From Bifidobacterium olomucense (GTDB lineage Bacteria; Actinomycetota; Actinomycetes; Actinomycetales; Bifidobacteriaceae), in NCBI RefSeq assembly GCF_012932375.1, contig NZ_JAAIIG010000009.1, positions 50,877 through 114,876 on the forward strand: a stretch of 64,000 bases of DNA, given 5' to 3'. The notes under the pieces were generated by a model. It worked only from the letters and a program-made list of their open reading frames with translations, was not told the DNA's origin and did no database searches. A program made the position numbers and the translations under genes. This document shows positions 33,278 to 41,885 of the stretch, piece by piece. Numbering within the stretch: the stretch's first letter is position 1; each line of letters opens with the position of its first letter.

Positions 33278-34396
33278 ATGAGACACGGAAGAACCCACGT
33301 CGACATGGCTTCGACGACCCGGCGCAGCCCGATCTGGCAGGCGCTGGGCATCTTCGCCGAACTGCTGCTCACCGCAGCCGCCATCTGCGCCCTGTACATC
33401 GTCTGGCAGATGTGGTGGACCGGCGTGGAGGCCGAACAGGTGCAGAACAGCACCACGAAGTCGGTGAACTGGAGCGATCCGGGCAAAAGCGGCGGCACGG
33501 TCAGCGTGGCCAAGGCGCAGGAGGGCGACCCGCCCGCGCAGCCCGAGAACCCGCAGTACGGCGACCTCATCGCACAGGTCTATATCCCTCGCTTCGGCTC
33601 CCAGTGGCACCGCAACATTGTGGAAGGCACTACGCTCGAACAGCTCAATCGCCACGGATTAGGCCATTACGAAACCACGCAGCTGCCCGGCCAGGTGGGC
33701 AACTTCGCGGTGGCGGGCCATCGTAACGGTTATGGCCAGCCGCTCGGCGACGTCGACAAACTGCAGGAGGGCGACGCGATCATCATTCGTACCAAGGACT
33801 ACTGGTACGTCTACCACTACACGCGGTACGAAATCGTGCTGCCCACTGATACGTACGTCATCGCCCCCAACCCCGAAAGCCAGACTGCGGCCGCCACCAA
33901 ACGTATGATCACGTTGACCACCTGCGAGCCGAAGTACACCACGCCTACGCATCGATGGATCAGCTACGGCGAACTCAAGTACTGGGCCAAGGTCTCCGAT
34001 GGTGTGCCTCAGGAATTGACCACCACCGATTCGTCCGGTGCGGTGAAGTTCGCCATCAACGAGACGCCGTCGATTTCCTCGCGGATCGGATCGTTGGACA
34101 AAGTGGCGTTCGGTGCGCTGGTGCTATGGGCGATTCTGTTCATCGCCGCCGCTGTGGCGTGGCGCTGGCCGCTGCTGCGCGCGATTCGCTTGGGTGAGCG
34201 TCGCCGTCCGGACGCCAGCATCTACGGCGGATTGCTGCGTCTGCAGCCCGGTGTGGCCCCGATTCGTTGGCTGCTGTTGATGATCCTGTTGTTCGCCGCT
34301 GCCGTTGCGCTGTTCCAATGGACATTCCCGTGGGCCGCGGCCAATATCCCCTTCCTGCAGCAGATGTCGAACTTCGTAGCCGTGCCGCAGCAGTAG
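33278..34396 (+). CDS. class E sortase
   Basis: A 372-residue membrane cysteine transpeptidase. An N-terminal helix (IFAELLLTAAAICALYIVWQ) is followed by the sortase beta-barrel with catalytic His in AVAGHRNGYG (His148) and Cys in TLTTCEPKY (Cys216). Two more helices lie near the C-terminus (~277-300 and ~330-350), an addition typical of actinobacterial division-cluster sortases. Class E enzymes usually recognise LAXTG-like signals; no substrate with such a signal is in this window. The ribosome site AAGGA is 5 nt before the ATG. It follows DUF881 directly. Confidence 0.9.
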   Translation: MRHGRTHVDMASTTRRSPIWQALGIFAELLLTAAAICALYIVWQMWWTGVEAEQVQNSTTKSVNWSDPGKSGGTVSVAKAQEGDPPAQPENPQYGDLIAQVYIPRFGSQWHRNIVEGTTLEQLNRHGLGHYETTQLPGQVGNFAVAGHRNGYGQPLGDVDKLQEGDAIIIRTKDYWYVYHYTRYEIVLPTDTYVIAPNPESQTAAATKRMITLTTCEPKYTTPTHRWISYGELKYWAKVSDGVPQELTTTDSSGAVKFAINETPSISSRIGSLDKVAFGALVLWAILFIAAAVAWRWPLLRAIRLGERRRPDASIYGGLLRLQPGVAPIRWLLLMILLFAAAVALFQWTFPWAAANIPFLQQMSNFVAVPQQ

Positions 34397-34490
34397 TTTC
34401 TCAGTAGATTCCGGCGGTTCTGACGGTCCTGTCGGGTTCTGTCGGGTTCTGTAGGTTCTGTCAGTTCTGTCGGCCCCTTCCTCCCTCCCT
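34397..34490. repeat. short GTTCTGTCGG tandem repeats after the sortase gene
   Basis: Loose 10-bp units (GTTCTGACGG, GTCCTGTCGG, GTTCTGTCGG, GTTCTGTAGG, GTTCTGTCAG) run from about 34416 to 34472. This is simple-sequence DNA with no obvious role. Confidence 0.65.
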
Positions 34491-34605
34491 TTCTGGGCAT
34501 ATCCGTATGTTCTGGGCATATCCGTATGGCGAAGAGGCCGTTTTTGGGCCCCTCAGCATACGTGTATGCCCAGAACCGCATTAATTGGTACGGATATGCC
34601 CAGAA
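34491..34605. repeat. four-copy inverted array of TTCTGGGCATATCCGTA
   Basis: Two direct copies (34491-34507, 34510-34526) face two inverted ones (about 34557-34575, diverged, and 34589-34605, exact). The centre holds a GC-rich hairpin with a T-run (34530-34553). The forward-forward-reverse-reverse order resembles the family A elements. It lies between the sortase gene and trpG/pabA and may terminate the former. Confidence 0.85.
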
Positions 34606-34736
34606 CGCGTGGGATGTCCGGGACATCGTCCGGGGACGTCCGAGGAATCGGCCAGCGACGGTGGACGGTCGGGCTCATGCGGCAGCTGGGCTGAGTAGTA
34701 TGACTTGCAGCAGATGTTCGCACGAAGGAGAGCCCT

Positions 34737-35381
34737 ATGACCGATTCCGCACGCATTCTGGTGGTGGATAATTACGATTCGTTCGTGTATACGATCGTCG
34801 GCTATTTGAAAACGCTGGGTGCCACGGTTGATGTGGTGCGCAACGACGCCATCGACCCCGAAACTCCCGGTGTACTGGATGAGTATGACGGCGTGCTGAT
34901 CTCTCCCGGCCCTGGCGCTCCTGCCGAATCCGGGGCCAGCGAGGGGATGATTCGCTTGGCGGCGCGCATCAGCAAGCCGATGTTCGGTGTGTGTCTCGGG
35001 CTGCAGGCGCTCGCCGAAGTGTATGGGGCGACGGTGGACCACGCGCCGACCATCATGCATGGCAAGACCAGCTTGGTGGAGCATGTGGATGACGAGATTT
35101 TCGAAGGCGTGGCCAATCCGATGACCGCCACGCGCTACCATTCGCTGGCTGTGGAGCCGACTTCGGTGCCCGAAACGCTGGAAGTGACCGCATGGACTCA
35201 GGGCGATCACATTATTCAGGGACTGCGCGTGAAGGACAAGCCGATGTATGCGGTGCAGTTCCACCCCGAGTCCGTGATGACGCAGGACGGCTACCGTCTG
35301 TTGGCCAACTGGTTGAAGGTCTGTGGCCAGGAGAACGCGGTGGCCAAGTCCGCCGGGCTTCAGCCGAAGGTAGTGAAGTAG
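34737..35381 (+). CDS. class I glutamine amidotransferase, anthranilate/aminodeoxychorismate synthase component II
   Basis: A 214-residue glutaminase subunit. The nucleophile Cys is in MFGVCLGLQALAE, the oxyanion segment is ISPGPGAP, and the His/Glu pair is in YAVQFHPESVMT. It supplies ammonia to a TrpE- or PabB-type synthase; sequence alone does not separate trpG from pabA, and one amphibolic subunit may serve both. Actinobacteria commonly keep this gene beside pknB, as here. AAGGAG lies 7-8 nt before the ATG. A 24-bp perfect palindrome separates it from the convergent pknB. Confidence 0.9.
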   Translation: MTDSARILVVDNYDSFVYTIVGYLKTLGATVDVVRNDAIDPETPGVLDEYDGVLISPGPGAPAESGASEGMIRLAARISKPMFGVCLGLQALAEVYGATVDHAPTIMHGKTSLVEHVDDEIFEGVANPMTATRYHSLAVEPTSVPETLEVTAWTQGDHIIQGLRVKDKPMYAVQFHPESVMTQDGYRLLANWLKVCGQENAVAKSAGLQPKVVK

Positions 35382-35474
35382 GTAACGCAAGCTAGGTAAC
35401 GCTCGGCACAGCGGCAATCGACTGAATTGATTTGTGGATGATTTAAATATGATTCGCCGTTGATACCGACAACA

Positions 35475-35527
35475 GAAGGGCGGTTTCCTCACCATATAAG
35501 TCATATGGTGAGGAAACCGCCCTTCTT
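35475..35527. terminator. perfect 24-bp palindrome between trpG/pabA and pknB
   Basis: Arms at 35475-35498 and 35504-35527 are exactly complementary around a 5-nt loop AAGTC; the arm starts AGAAGGGCGG and ends CACCATAT. It lies between convergent stops and so could terminate both directions, though no long U-tract is present. Confidence 0.75.
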
Positions 35528-35558
35528 CCGTAATGGGTTGGCTATCGGCCGCTACCGA

Positions 35559-37634
35559 TTACTGCTGCTTGGTGGCATCGCCATCGCTCTTATTCGTATC
35601 CGAGTTCGTCTCGGTGTTGGTATTCGGCGTGGTCGTCGTGGCCTTCGTCGTGATCGTGACGGTCGAACCGGCGTCCACCTGCGAACCGGCGGCAGGATTC
35701 ATGCCGACCACGACGGCGTTGGACGTGGGACCGCTGACATTCACGTTGAAGCCGGCGGCCTGCAGCATCAGCTTGGCGGTCACCACATCAACACTGCCAT
35801 CGGTGGCGACCGATGGCACCGTGGCCTGCTCCTTGCCGGTGGACACCCAGATGGTAATCGTGCCGCCCTGCTCGATGGACGACCCCTCACCCGGGTCCAC
35901 GCGCGTGATGGAGCCTTCCGGCACGGTGTCCGAAGTCTCGGATTCCACCACGAAGTTGAAGCTCGAATACTGCGCCAGCACCGAATCCTTCGGCTGCCCC
36001 ACCAAGTTGCTCGGCACCTTGGTCATGCCGGTGGACACCCACAGCGTGATCGTGGAGCCCTTGGTGGCGTTCTGACCGGCCACCGGGTCGGTGCGGGTCA
36101 CCATATCCTTGGCCACGGAGTCACTGTCTTCGGTTTTCACATTGGCGCTCACCTTGAAACCGGCATCCTCCAGCATGGAGCGCGCCTCATCCTGGCTGCG
36201 CTTGGTCACATCCGGAATCTGCGTGGACTGCGGGCCGGCGGAGAACCACACCTGCACCTTGGAGCCCTTCTCCACCTTGGAACCGGCCTTCGGGCTCATC
36301 TTGGTGCAGGTACCTTCCGGCTCGGTGGAATCGGTATCCTGCTTCGCCACCATGGTCAGGCCCAAGGCCTCAAGCTTCGCCTGAATACCGTCCTTGGAGG
36401 TGGATGTGGTGCATTCTGGAATCGTCACCGTTTCCGCGGTGCTCTGGTTGGAGCCGGGCTTGAGCGCGAAGATCGCGCCCACCACGATCAACGCCACCAC
36501 AACGGCAGCGGCGATCGAAGCGATGATGATCTTCTTACGCTTCTTGGCCTTGGCCGCCTGCGCACGCTGCTGGGCCCGAGAGCGCAACGCCTCGGCATTG
36601 GCGGCATTCGGTGCGATCTGCTCGAACTGGCCGGTGGCCGGATTGAACGCCTGCGTAGGCTGACCGCTGCCGGGCGTCATCGGCACGGTGGGCTGATCGC
36701 GTTCGGCTTCCTTGCGCGCCTTCACATTCGACAGGTCGGTCAACGGATTGAACGCGGCCGCCACCGGCACGCCGCCGTTCATATAGGTCAGGATATCGGT
36801 TTTGAACTCGGCTGCCGTGGCGTACCGGTTCTGACGGTCCTTGGCCATGGCCTTGGCACAGATCGAATCCCACATCTTCGGCAGACCCGGCACCACCGCG
36901 CTCGGCGGCGTGGCCACTTCGGAGACGTGCTGGTAGGCGATGGCCACCGCCGAATCGCCGGTGAACGGCGGACGTCCGGTGAGCATTTCATACAGCACGC
37001 AACCGGCCGAGTACAGGTCGGAGCGCATGTCCACGGTCTCACCGCGAGCCTGTTCGGGGGAGAGGTACTGCGCGGTGCCCACCACGCCCTGCGACTGGGT
37101 CATCGTGGCGGCCGAATCATCCAGAGCGCGGGCGATGCCGAAGTCCATCACCTTGACCACGCCCTGCTCGGAAATCATGATGTTGCCGGGCTTGATGTCG
37201 CGGTGGATGATGCCCATGCGGTGCGAGTAGTCGAGCGCGTTGAGCACACCGAGCATCACCTGTTCGCTGTCGCGCTGGCTCAGGGCGCCGTTCACCTTCA
37301 GGATGTCGCGCAGGGTCTGGCCCTTGACGTACTCCATCACGATATACGGCAGACGCTCGGTTTCGCCGTTTTCGCCGTAGACCGCCTCTTCACCGGAATC
37401 GTAGATGTTGACGATGTTCGGGTTGTTCATCTGGGCGACGGCGTGCGCCTCGCGGCGGAAACGCGCCAGGAAGATATCGTCGTTGGCCAGATCGGCGCGC
37501 ATGATCTTCACGGCCACGGTACGGCCCAGACGGGTGTCGAGGGCCACGTGGACCTCGGCCATGCCGCCACGACCGATGAGCTGGCCAAGCTGGTAGCGTC
37601 CGCCGGCCAATGCGGTGGGCATACTCGTGCTCAT
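35559..37634 (-). CDS. pknB: serine/threonine protein kinase PknB with four PASTA domains
   Basis: A 691-residue receptor-type kinase controlling wall growth and division. The kinase domain (about residues 13-285) shows GRGGMAEV, VAVKIM, HRDIKPGN, DFGIA and GTAQYLSPEQARGE with activation-loop threonines. A juxtamembrane linker with TVPMTPG follows, then a basic stop and one helix (about 365-388, IIIASIAAAVVVALIVVGAIF). Four extracellular PASTA repeats (about 395-665) each begin with a P-x-V-like segment; they sense muropeptides or lipid II. A Thr/Asn-rich tail ends it. It is the last gene of the minus-strand chain; its ATG overlaps the pknA stop by 4 bp. Confidence 0.97.
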   Translation of the reverse strand: MSTSMPTALAGGRYQLGQLIGRGGMAEVHVALDTRLGRTVAVKIMRADLANDDIFLARFRREAHAVAQMNNPNIVNIYDSGEEAVYGENGETERLPYIVMEYVKGQTLRDILKVNGALSQRDSEQVMLGVLNALDYSHRMGIIHRDIKPGNIMISEQGVVKVMDFGIARALDDSAATMTQSQGVVGTAQYLSPEQARGETVDMRSDLYSAGCVLYEMLTGRPPFTGDSAVAIAYQHVSEVATPPSAVVPGLPKMWDSICAKAMAKDRQNRYATAAEFKTDILTYMNGGVPVAAAFNPLTDLSNVKARKEAERDQPTVPMTPGSGQPTQAFNPATGQFEQIAPNAANAEALRSRAQQRAQAAKAKKRKKIIIASIAAAVVVALIVVGAIFALKPGSNQSTAETVTIPECTTSTSKDGIQAKLEALGLTMVAKQDTDSTEPEGTCTKMSPKAGSKVEKGSKVQVWFSAGPQSTQIPDVTKRSQDEARSMLEDAGFKVSANVKTEDSDSVAKDMVTRTDPVAGQNATKGSTITLWVSTGMTKVPSNLVGQPKDSVLAQYSSFNFVVESETSDTVPEGSITRVDPGEGSSIEQGGTITIWVSTGKEQATVPSVATDGSVDVVTAKLMLQAAGFNVNVSGPTSNAVVVGMNPAAGSQVDAGSTVTITTKATTTTPNTNTETNSDTNKSDGDATKQQ

Positions 37635-38578
37635 TGTTTCCCTCCCAATCTTGAGACCGGAGTCTCCAAAACGATGCGTGGCGTGCTGGTCACCCTGCGC
37701 GGCAGTCGTCCGCCGGACGACACCACAGTGGTATCCGCCATTTCGGTCTGCTGATCAAGCAGTCGACGTTCGATACGTGCCAGCGTGCGGGACACCACCA
37801 GCGCATCCTTCGGCCGATCCAGCGGATCCTTGGCCAGCATCGACATTACGAATTCACGAAGCTGTACGTCCACCGTGTCCGGCAGCGGCGGCACCGGATC
37901 GTTCACATGGGCGGCGGCGATATCCACCGGCGTGGCACCGGTGAACGGACGGTGCCCGGCAAGCCCCTCGTAAGCCACCACGCCCAGCGAGTAGATGTCC
38001 GACTGGGGTGTGGCCTGCTGGCCCTGCGCCTGTTCGGGTGAGATGTACTGTGCGGTGCCCACCACCATGCCATCCTGGGTGATCTGCCCTTGGCCGGTGG
38101 AATAGCTGACGCCGAAATCAGTGATTTTGACTTCGCCGGAATCGGAAACCATGATGTTCGCCGGCTTGACGTCACGGTGAATCACACCGTGCGAATGCGC
38201 CACGAACAGCCCGCGGGCCGTCTGAATAAGAATCGGCAGCAGTTCGGTGGGGTCCATCGCGCCCTTCTCGTGGAACAGCGCCGCCAGCGAACGGGACGGC
38301 ACATATTCCATGATGAGGAAGCCGATGCCGTCATGCTCGTAGTATTCGAACAACGCGGCGATATTCGGATGCGCCAGATTGGCGGAATTGTGGGCTTCAG
38401 CGCGCAGACGGCGCAGCTTGGCCTCCGCGTTGGTCATATCCGAGCGCAACGCCTTGATGGCCACTTCGCGTCCGAGCTGGATATCGTAGCCCTTCCACAC
38501 TTCGCCCATGCCGCCCTGCGCCAAGCGAGCATCAAGGCGGTATCGGCGGTGGATCAACTGTCCTTCGATAAGTTTCAC
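37631..38578 (-). CDS. pknA: serine/threonine protein kinase PknA-like
   Basis: A 315-residue kinase: AQGGMGEVW glycine loop, VAIKALR lysine, HRDVKPANIMV catalytic loop, TDFGVS and GTAQYISPEQAQG activation segment. Unlike mycobacterial PknA it has no transmembrane helix and ends soon after the kinase domain with a basic, Thr-containing tail (ADTTVVSSGG). It is therefore probably cytosolic or recruited by partners. It overlaps pbpA upstream and pknB downstream by 4 bp (ATGA), indicating translational coupling. Confidence 0.93.
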   Translation of the reverse strand: MKLIEGQLIHRRYRLDARLAQGGMGEVWKGYDIQLGREVAIKALRSDMTNAEAKLRRLRAEAHNSANLAHPNIAALFEYYEHDGIGFLIMEYVPSRSLAALFHEKGAMDPTELLPILIQTARGLFVAHSHGVIHRDVKPANIMVSDSGEVKITDFGVSYSTGQGQITQDGMVVGTAQYISPEQAQGQQATPQSDIYSLGVVAYEGLAGHRPFTGATPVDIAAAHVNDPVPPLPDTVDVQLREFVMSMLAKDPLDRPKDALVVSRTLARIERRLLDQQTEMADTTVVSSGGRLPRRVTSTPRIVLETPVSRLGGKQ

Positions 38579-40041
38579 TGCTGTAGAGCCTCCTCAATCA
38601 TCGCGCGCATGATCGGGCCAGCGGCGAACGAACCATACAGGTCGGTGTTGTGCACCACCACGGCCACGGCAATCTGCGGATTGTCTGCCGGTGCGAAACC
38701 AATCACCCAGCCATCGATGGAGCTGTTGTCGGCGCCGATCTGCGCGGTACCGGTTTTGGCGGCCACGGTGACACCATCGATGGCCAGCTGCGGATTGGCG
38801 TCGGTGACCACATGCTCCATCATTTCGGTGAGCTTGTCGGCGGTATCCTTGCTGAACGCGATGCCCATGCTCTGGGCCTTGGTCTGCGACAGCACCGTCA
38901 AATCGGCGGCACGGACGCGATCGACCAGCGTCGGCTGCATCACCTTGCCGTTATTGGCGATCGCCTGCGCCACCATCGCCATCTGCAGCGGCGTGGCGGT
39001 GGTGTCTCCCTGTCCGATCGAAGCCAGCGCCAGACGGTCGTCGGTCAGATCGGTGGGGAATGTAGAGGCGGTGGCCTTCATCGGGGTGCCGGTGGCGTCG
39101 CTGCCATCAATGGTGATGGTGCTGCCGAATCCCAGCGAGGTGGCCATATCGCTGACCGTGTCCGAGCCGAGCTTGACGCCCAGCTGCGCGAATGCGGTGT
39201 TTGAGGACCATGCGATCGCGTTCTGCAACGTGATCTGACCGTTGGTGCCGTTGGCCTGCGTGGTGGCGTTCGGCAACTGGGTCGCCGTGCCGGGCAGGGT
39301 ATAGGTCTCGCCGGCGGGGATCTGCGTATCGGTCTGGTATTTGCCGGTCTCCAGAGCCGCGGCGGCCACGATGGTCTTGAACGTGGAGCCGGGCGGGTAG
39401 AGCTGCGAGGTGGCGCGGTTGATCAACGGGCTGTTGGCACCGGCTGCCAGCTCGGTGTAGGCCTTGGTGGCGGCCTCCGTGTCATGGGTGGCCAGCATAT
39501 TCGGGTCGTAGCTCGGCGTGGACGCCATGGCCAGAATGCGGCCGCTGGACACCTCGATCGCCACAGCCGCACCGTCTCTGTTGCCCAGCTGGTCGTAGGC
39601 CACCTGCTGGAGCTTGGGATCGATGGACGTTTCGATGGACGCGCCCTGATTCACTGAGCCGGTGAGCATGGCCTTGGCCCGCTGCCAGATCAGGGAGTCG
39701 GCCTCGCCGTTCAGCAGTGTGCTGCGTGACGCTTCAATGCCGCGGTCGGCGGGCTGGTTGATGGAGAAGAATCCAGTGATGGGTGCGTACAACGGGCCGT
39801 TCGAATAGGTGCGCTGGTACTTGAACGCATCGTTGACCGGTTCGGATTTGGCCATCACGGTGCCATCCGATGCCAGAATCGCACCACGGTAAGCGCCGAG
39901 CTGATGATACAGGGAACGTGCGTTGCGCGAATCATTGTTCAGTACGTTGACGCGCACGGCCATGATGATGGTGGAGGAGATGCCCAGCACCACGAACAAG
40001 GCGACTACGGCCGTAAACAGTTGACGGAGATATTTGTTCAT
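38575..40041 (-). CDS. pbpA: penicillin-binding protein, class B transpeptidase (PbpA/FtsI type)
   Basis: A 488-residue D,D-transpeptidase anchored by an N-terminal helix (LFTAVVALFVVLGISSTIIMAV). The catalytic motifs are complete: STFK (Ser219), SSN in AWSSNTAFAQ, and KTGTA. The N-terminal non-catalytic region is short, as in mycobacterial PbpA. It cross-links peptidoglycan with the neighbouring RodA glycosyltransferase. It is coupled to both neighbours by 4-bp overlaps. Confidence 0.95.
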   Translation of the reverse strand: MNKYLRQLFTAVVALFVVLGISSTIIMAVRVNVLNNDSRNARSLYHQLGAYRGAILASDGTVMAKSEPVNDAFKYQRTYSNGPLYAPITGFFSINQPADRGIEASRSTLLNGEADSLIWQRAKAMLTGSVNQGASIETSIDPKLQQVAYDQLGNRDGAAVAIEVSSGRILAMASTPSYDPNMLATHDTEAATKAYTELAAGANSPLINRATSQLYPPGSTFKTIVAAAALETGKYQTDTQIPAGETYTLPGTATQLPNATTQANGTNGQITLQNAIAWSSNTAFAQLGVKLGSDTVSDMATSLGFGSTITIDGSDATGTPMKATASTFPTDLTDDRLALASIGQGDTTATPLQMAMVAQAIANNGKVMQPTLVDRVRAADLTVLSQTKAQSMGIAFSKDTADKLTEMMEHVVTDANPQLAIDGVTVAAKTGTAQIGADNSSIDGWVIGFAPADNPQIAVAVVVHNTDLYGSFAAGPIMRAMIEEALQQ

Positions 40042-41885
40042 ACGCGATTACCTCCGTTTACGGGAGGCAGAGGGGGAAGCGGTCCGGTTGCCGTATGTGC
40101 CGCCGTGTGTGCTGAGTGAGCGGCATGCGCCGCATGATGATGCTTCGGCTGCGGCGGGGCCATCGGATCGTCGTTGTCGTAATATGCCTGCGTGGTGGTG
40201 TCAGTAATGGGATCGTCGTTGCCGGTGCGCGCTGCGGCCGGAGCCGTTGGGGCGGCGAACGAGGCGGGCAGGTCATGGGTATCAGGTGCGTCGCCCGGAC
40301 GAGTCGTGGGCGCCGGCTTGGGCGAGGGGGCTGCGGCTGGGGGCAGCGGAGCGACGTGACCTGCGGGCACATCGTACCGGTCAGGTGCCTGTTGGGTGAT
40401 GTCGATAATCGAATCATCGCTTGGATCGTCGGCATCAGCGGTGTCATCCGGGTCGTCGCCGACGACGGCACCGCCCTGCGGACGGGCGATCGGCTCGGTG
40501 GCGTTCGCATTGGCGCGGGCCTCAAGCTCCTTGTCTCGCAGAACCGCCAGAGCTTCGTACTGGAAGGCCTTCGACGTCATCTCCGGCTCGGGCGAGTTCG
40601 CCGCATCGGAAATGACGATGAGCAGCGCGGCGAGAATGAAGTTGGCGATCAGGCTGGAGCCGCCGGCCGCCATATACGGCAGGGTCAGACCGGTGAGCGG
40701 GATGACCAGCGTGATGCCGCCCACCACGGTGAACACCTGAAAGGCCATCGTGAACACCAGTCCGGATGCGAGCAGCTTGCCGAACCCGTCCTTGATCTTC
40801 ATCGCGGTGATGAGCCCGGACACCACGATCAGCAGATAGATGACCAGAATGGCCATCACGCCGGTGAGTCCCAGCTCCTCGCCAAGCGAGGCGTAGATGA
40901 AGTCCGAGTTGGCGAACGTGGTCAGCGCCGGGTGCCCCTGGCCGAGCCCGGTGCCGAGCATACCGCCGGAAGCCAGGCCGAAGATGCCGGTCACCAGCTG
41001 CCATGAGCCGCCGTATGGCTTGTTGTACTGCTCGTTGCTGAACGGATGCAGCCAGGCGTCCACGCGCTGGCCCACGTGGCTGAACACGCTGGCAGCCAGC
41101 ACCGCGCCGACGGCGAAGGCGAGCAGACCGATCACAATCCAGCTTTTACGGCCGGTGGCCACATACAGCATCGCCACGAACATGGCGAAGAACATCAGCG
41201 AAGTGCCCAGATCGTGCTGCATGATGAGCACGCCCATCGAGGCGAACCACACGATGATGATCGGGCCCAGATCCTTGATGCGCGGCAGCTGGAGTCCCAG
41301 GAACTTCTTGCCGCCCACGGCCAGCTGGTCGCGGTGATCGAACAGGTACGCGGCGAAGAAGAACGCGAGGAACAGCTTGGCGAATTCGCCCGGCTGGAAC
41401 TGGCCCAACCCGGGGAGCCTGACCCAGATACGTGCGCCGTTGACCTCCTGGCCGAGCACGGGCAGCATCGGGGAGAGCAACAGCACCAGGCCCACCACCA
41501 TCGAAACATAGGAGAATCGACGCAGGACGCGGTAATCCTTCAGGAAGATGATGATCAGGGCAGACAAGACGATGGCGATGCACAGCCAGGTCAGTTGGCG
41601 CATGGCCACTGCGGTATCCATGCTCTGATCGATGCGGGCGATCATCGTCACGCCGGTGGCGGTGAGCAGCAGCACGCACGGCAGCACCAGTTGGCTGGCA
41701 TACGGCTGGAAATGCACCATCAATCCCCACAGCACCAGAAACAGCGCTGTCACCACACCCAGCATGGTGGCGTATTGCGCCGGAAACGATCCGGTGGTGC
41801 GCTGGAACATCTGAATGAATGCCAGCGCGCTGATCGCCATGGCGATCAGCAACAGGAATATCTGGCGGAAACGGGTAGCGATCAT
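40038..41885 (-). CDS. rodA: SEDS-family peptidoglycan glycosyltransferase (RodA/FtsW) with a long His/Ala/Pro tail
   Basis: A 615-residue lipid II polymerase. About ten to twelve membrane helices occupy residues 1-440 and carry SEDS motifs such as NGARIWVRLPGLGQFQPGEFAKL, MQHDLGTSLMFFAMF, SDFIYASLGEELGLTG and LPYMAAGGSSLIANF. A cytosolic ~170-residue tail follows. It is acidic first, then Pro/Ala-rich, and ends with a His/Ala cluster (KHHHAAHAAHSAHTAAHT). The family core is ~430 residues, so the tail is an addition; its several Thr sites make it a plausible kinase target. It sits between pstP and pbpA with 4-bp overlaps. Confidence 0.94.
   Translation of the reverse strand: MIATRFRQIFLLLIAMAISALAFIQMFQRTTGSFPAQYATMLGVVTALFLVLWGLMVHFQPYASQLVLPCVLLLTATGVTMIARIDQSMDTAVAMRQLTWLCIAIVLSALIIIFLKDYRVLRRFSYVSMVVGLVLLLSPMLPVLGQEVNGARIWVRLPGLGQFQPGEFAKLFLAFFFAAYLFDHRDQLAVGGKKFLGLQLPRIKDLGPIIIVWFASMGVLIMQHDLGTSLMFFAMFVAMLYVATGRKSWIVIGLLAFAVGAVLAASVFSHVGQRVDAWLHPFSNEQYNKPYGGSWQLVTGIFGLASGGMLGTGLGQGHPALTTFANSDFIYASLGEELGLTGVMAILVIYLLIVVSGLITAMKIKDGFGKLLASGLVFTMAFQVFTVVGGITLVIPLTGLTLPYMAAGGSSLIANFILAALLIVISDAANSPEPEMTSKAFQYEALAVLRDKELEARANANATEPIARPQGGAVVGDDPDDTADADDPSDDSIIDITQQAPDRYDVPAGHVAPLPPAAAPSPKPAPTTRPGDAPDTHDLPASFAAPTAPAAARTGNDDPITDTTTQAYYDNDDPMAPPQPKHHHAAHAAHSAHTAAHTATGPLPPLPPVNGGNRV

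Noticed and set aside
33278..34396. A sortase-pilus gene cluster
   Set aside because: No pilin, LPXTG/LAXTG substrate or class C sortase is present; this is the class E division-cluster sortase.
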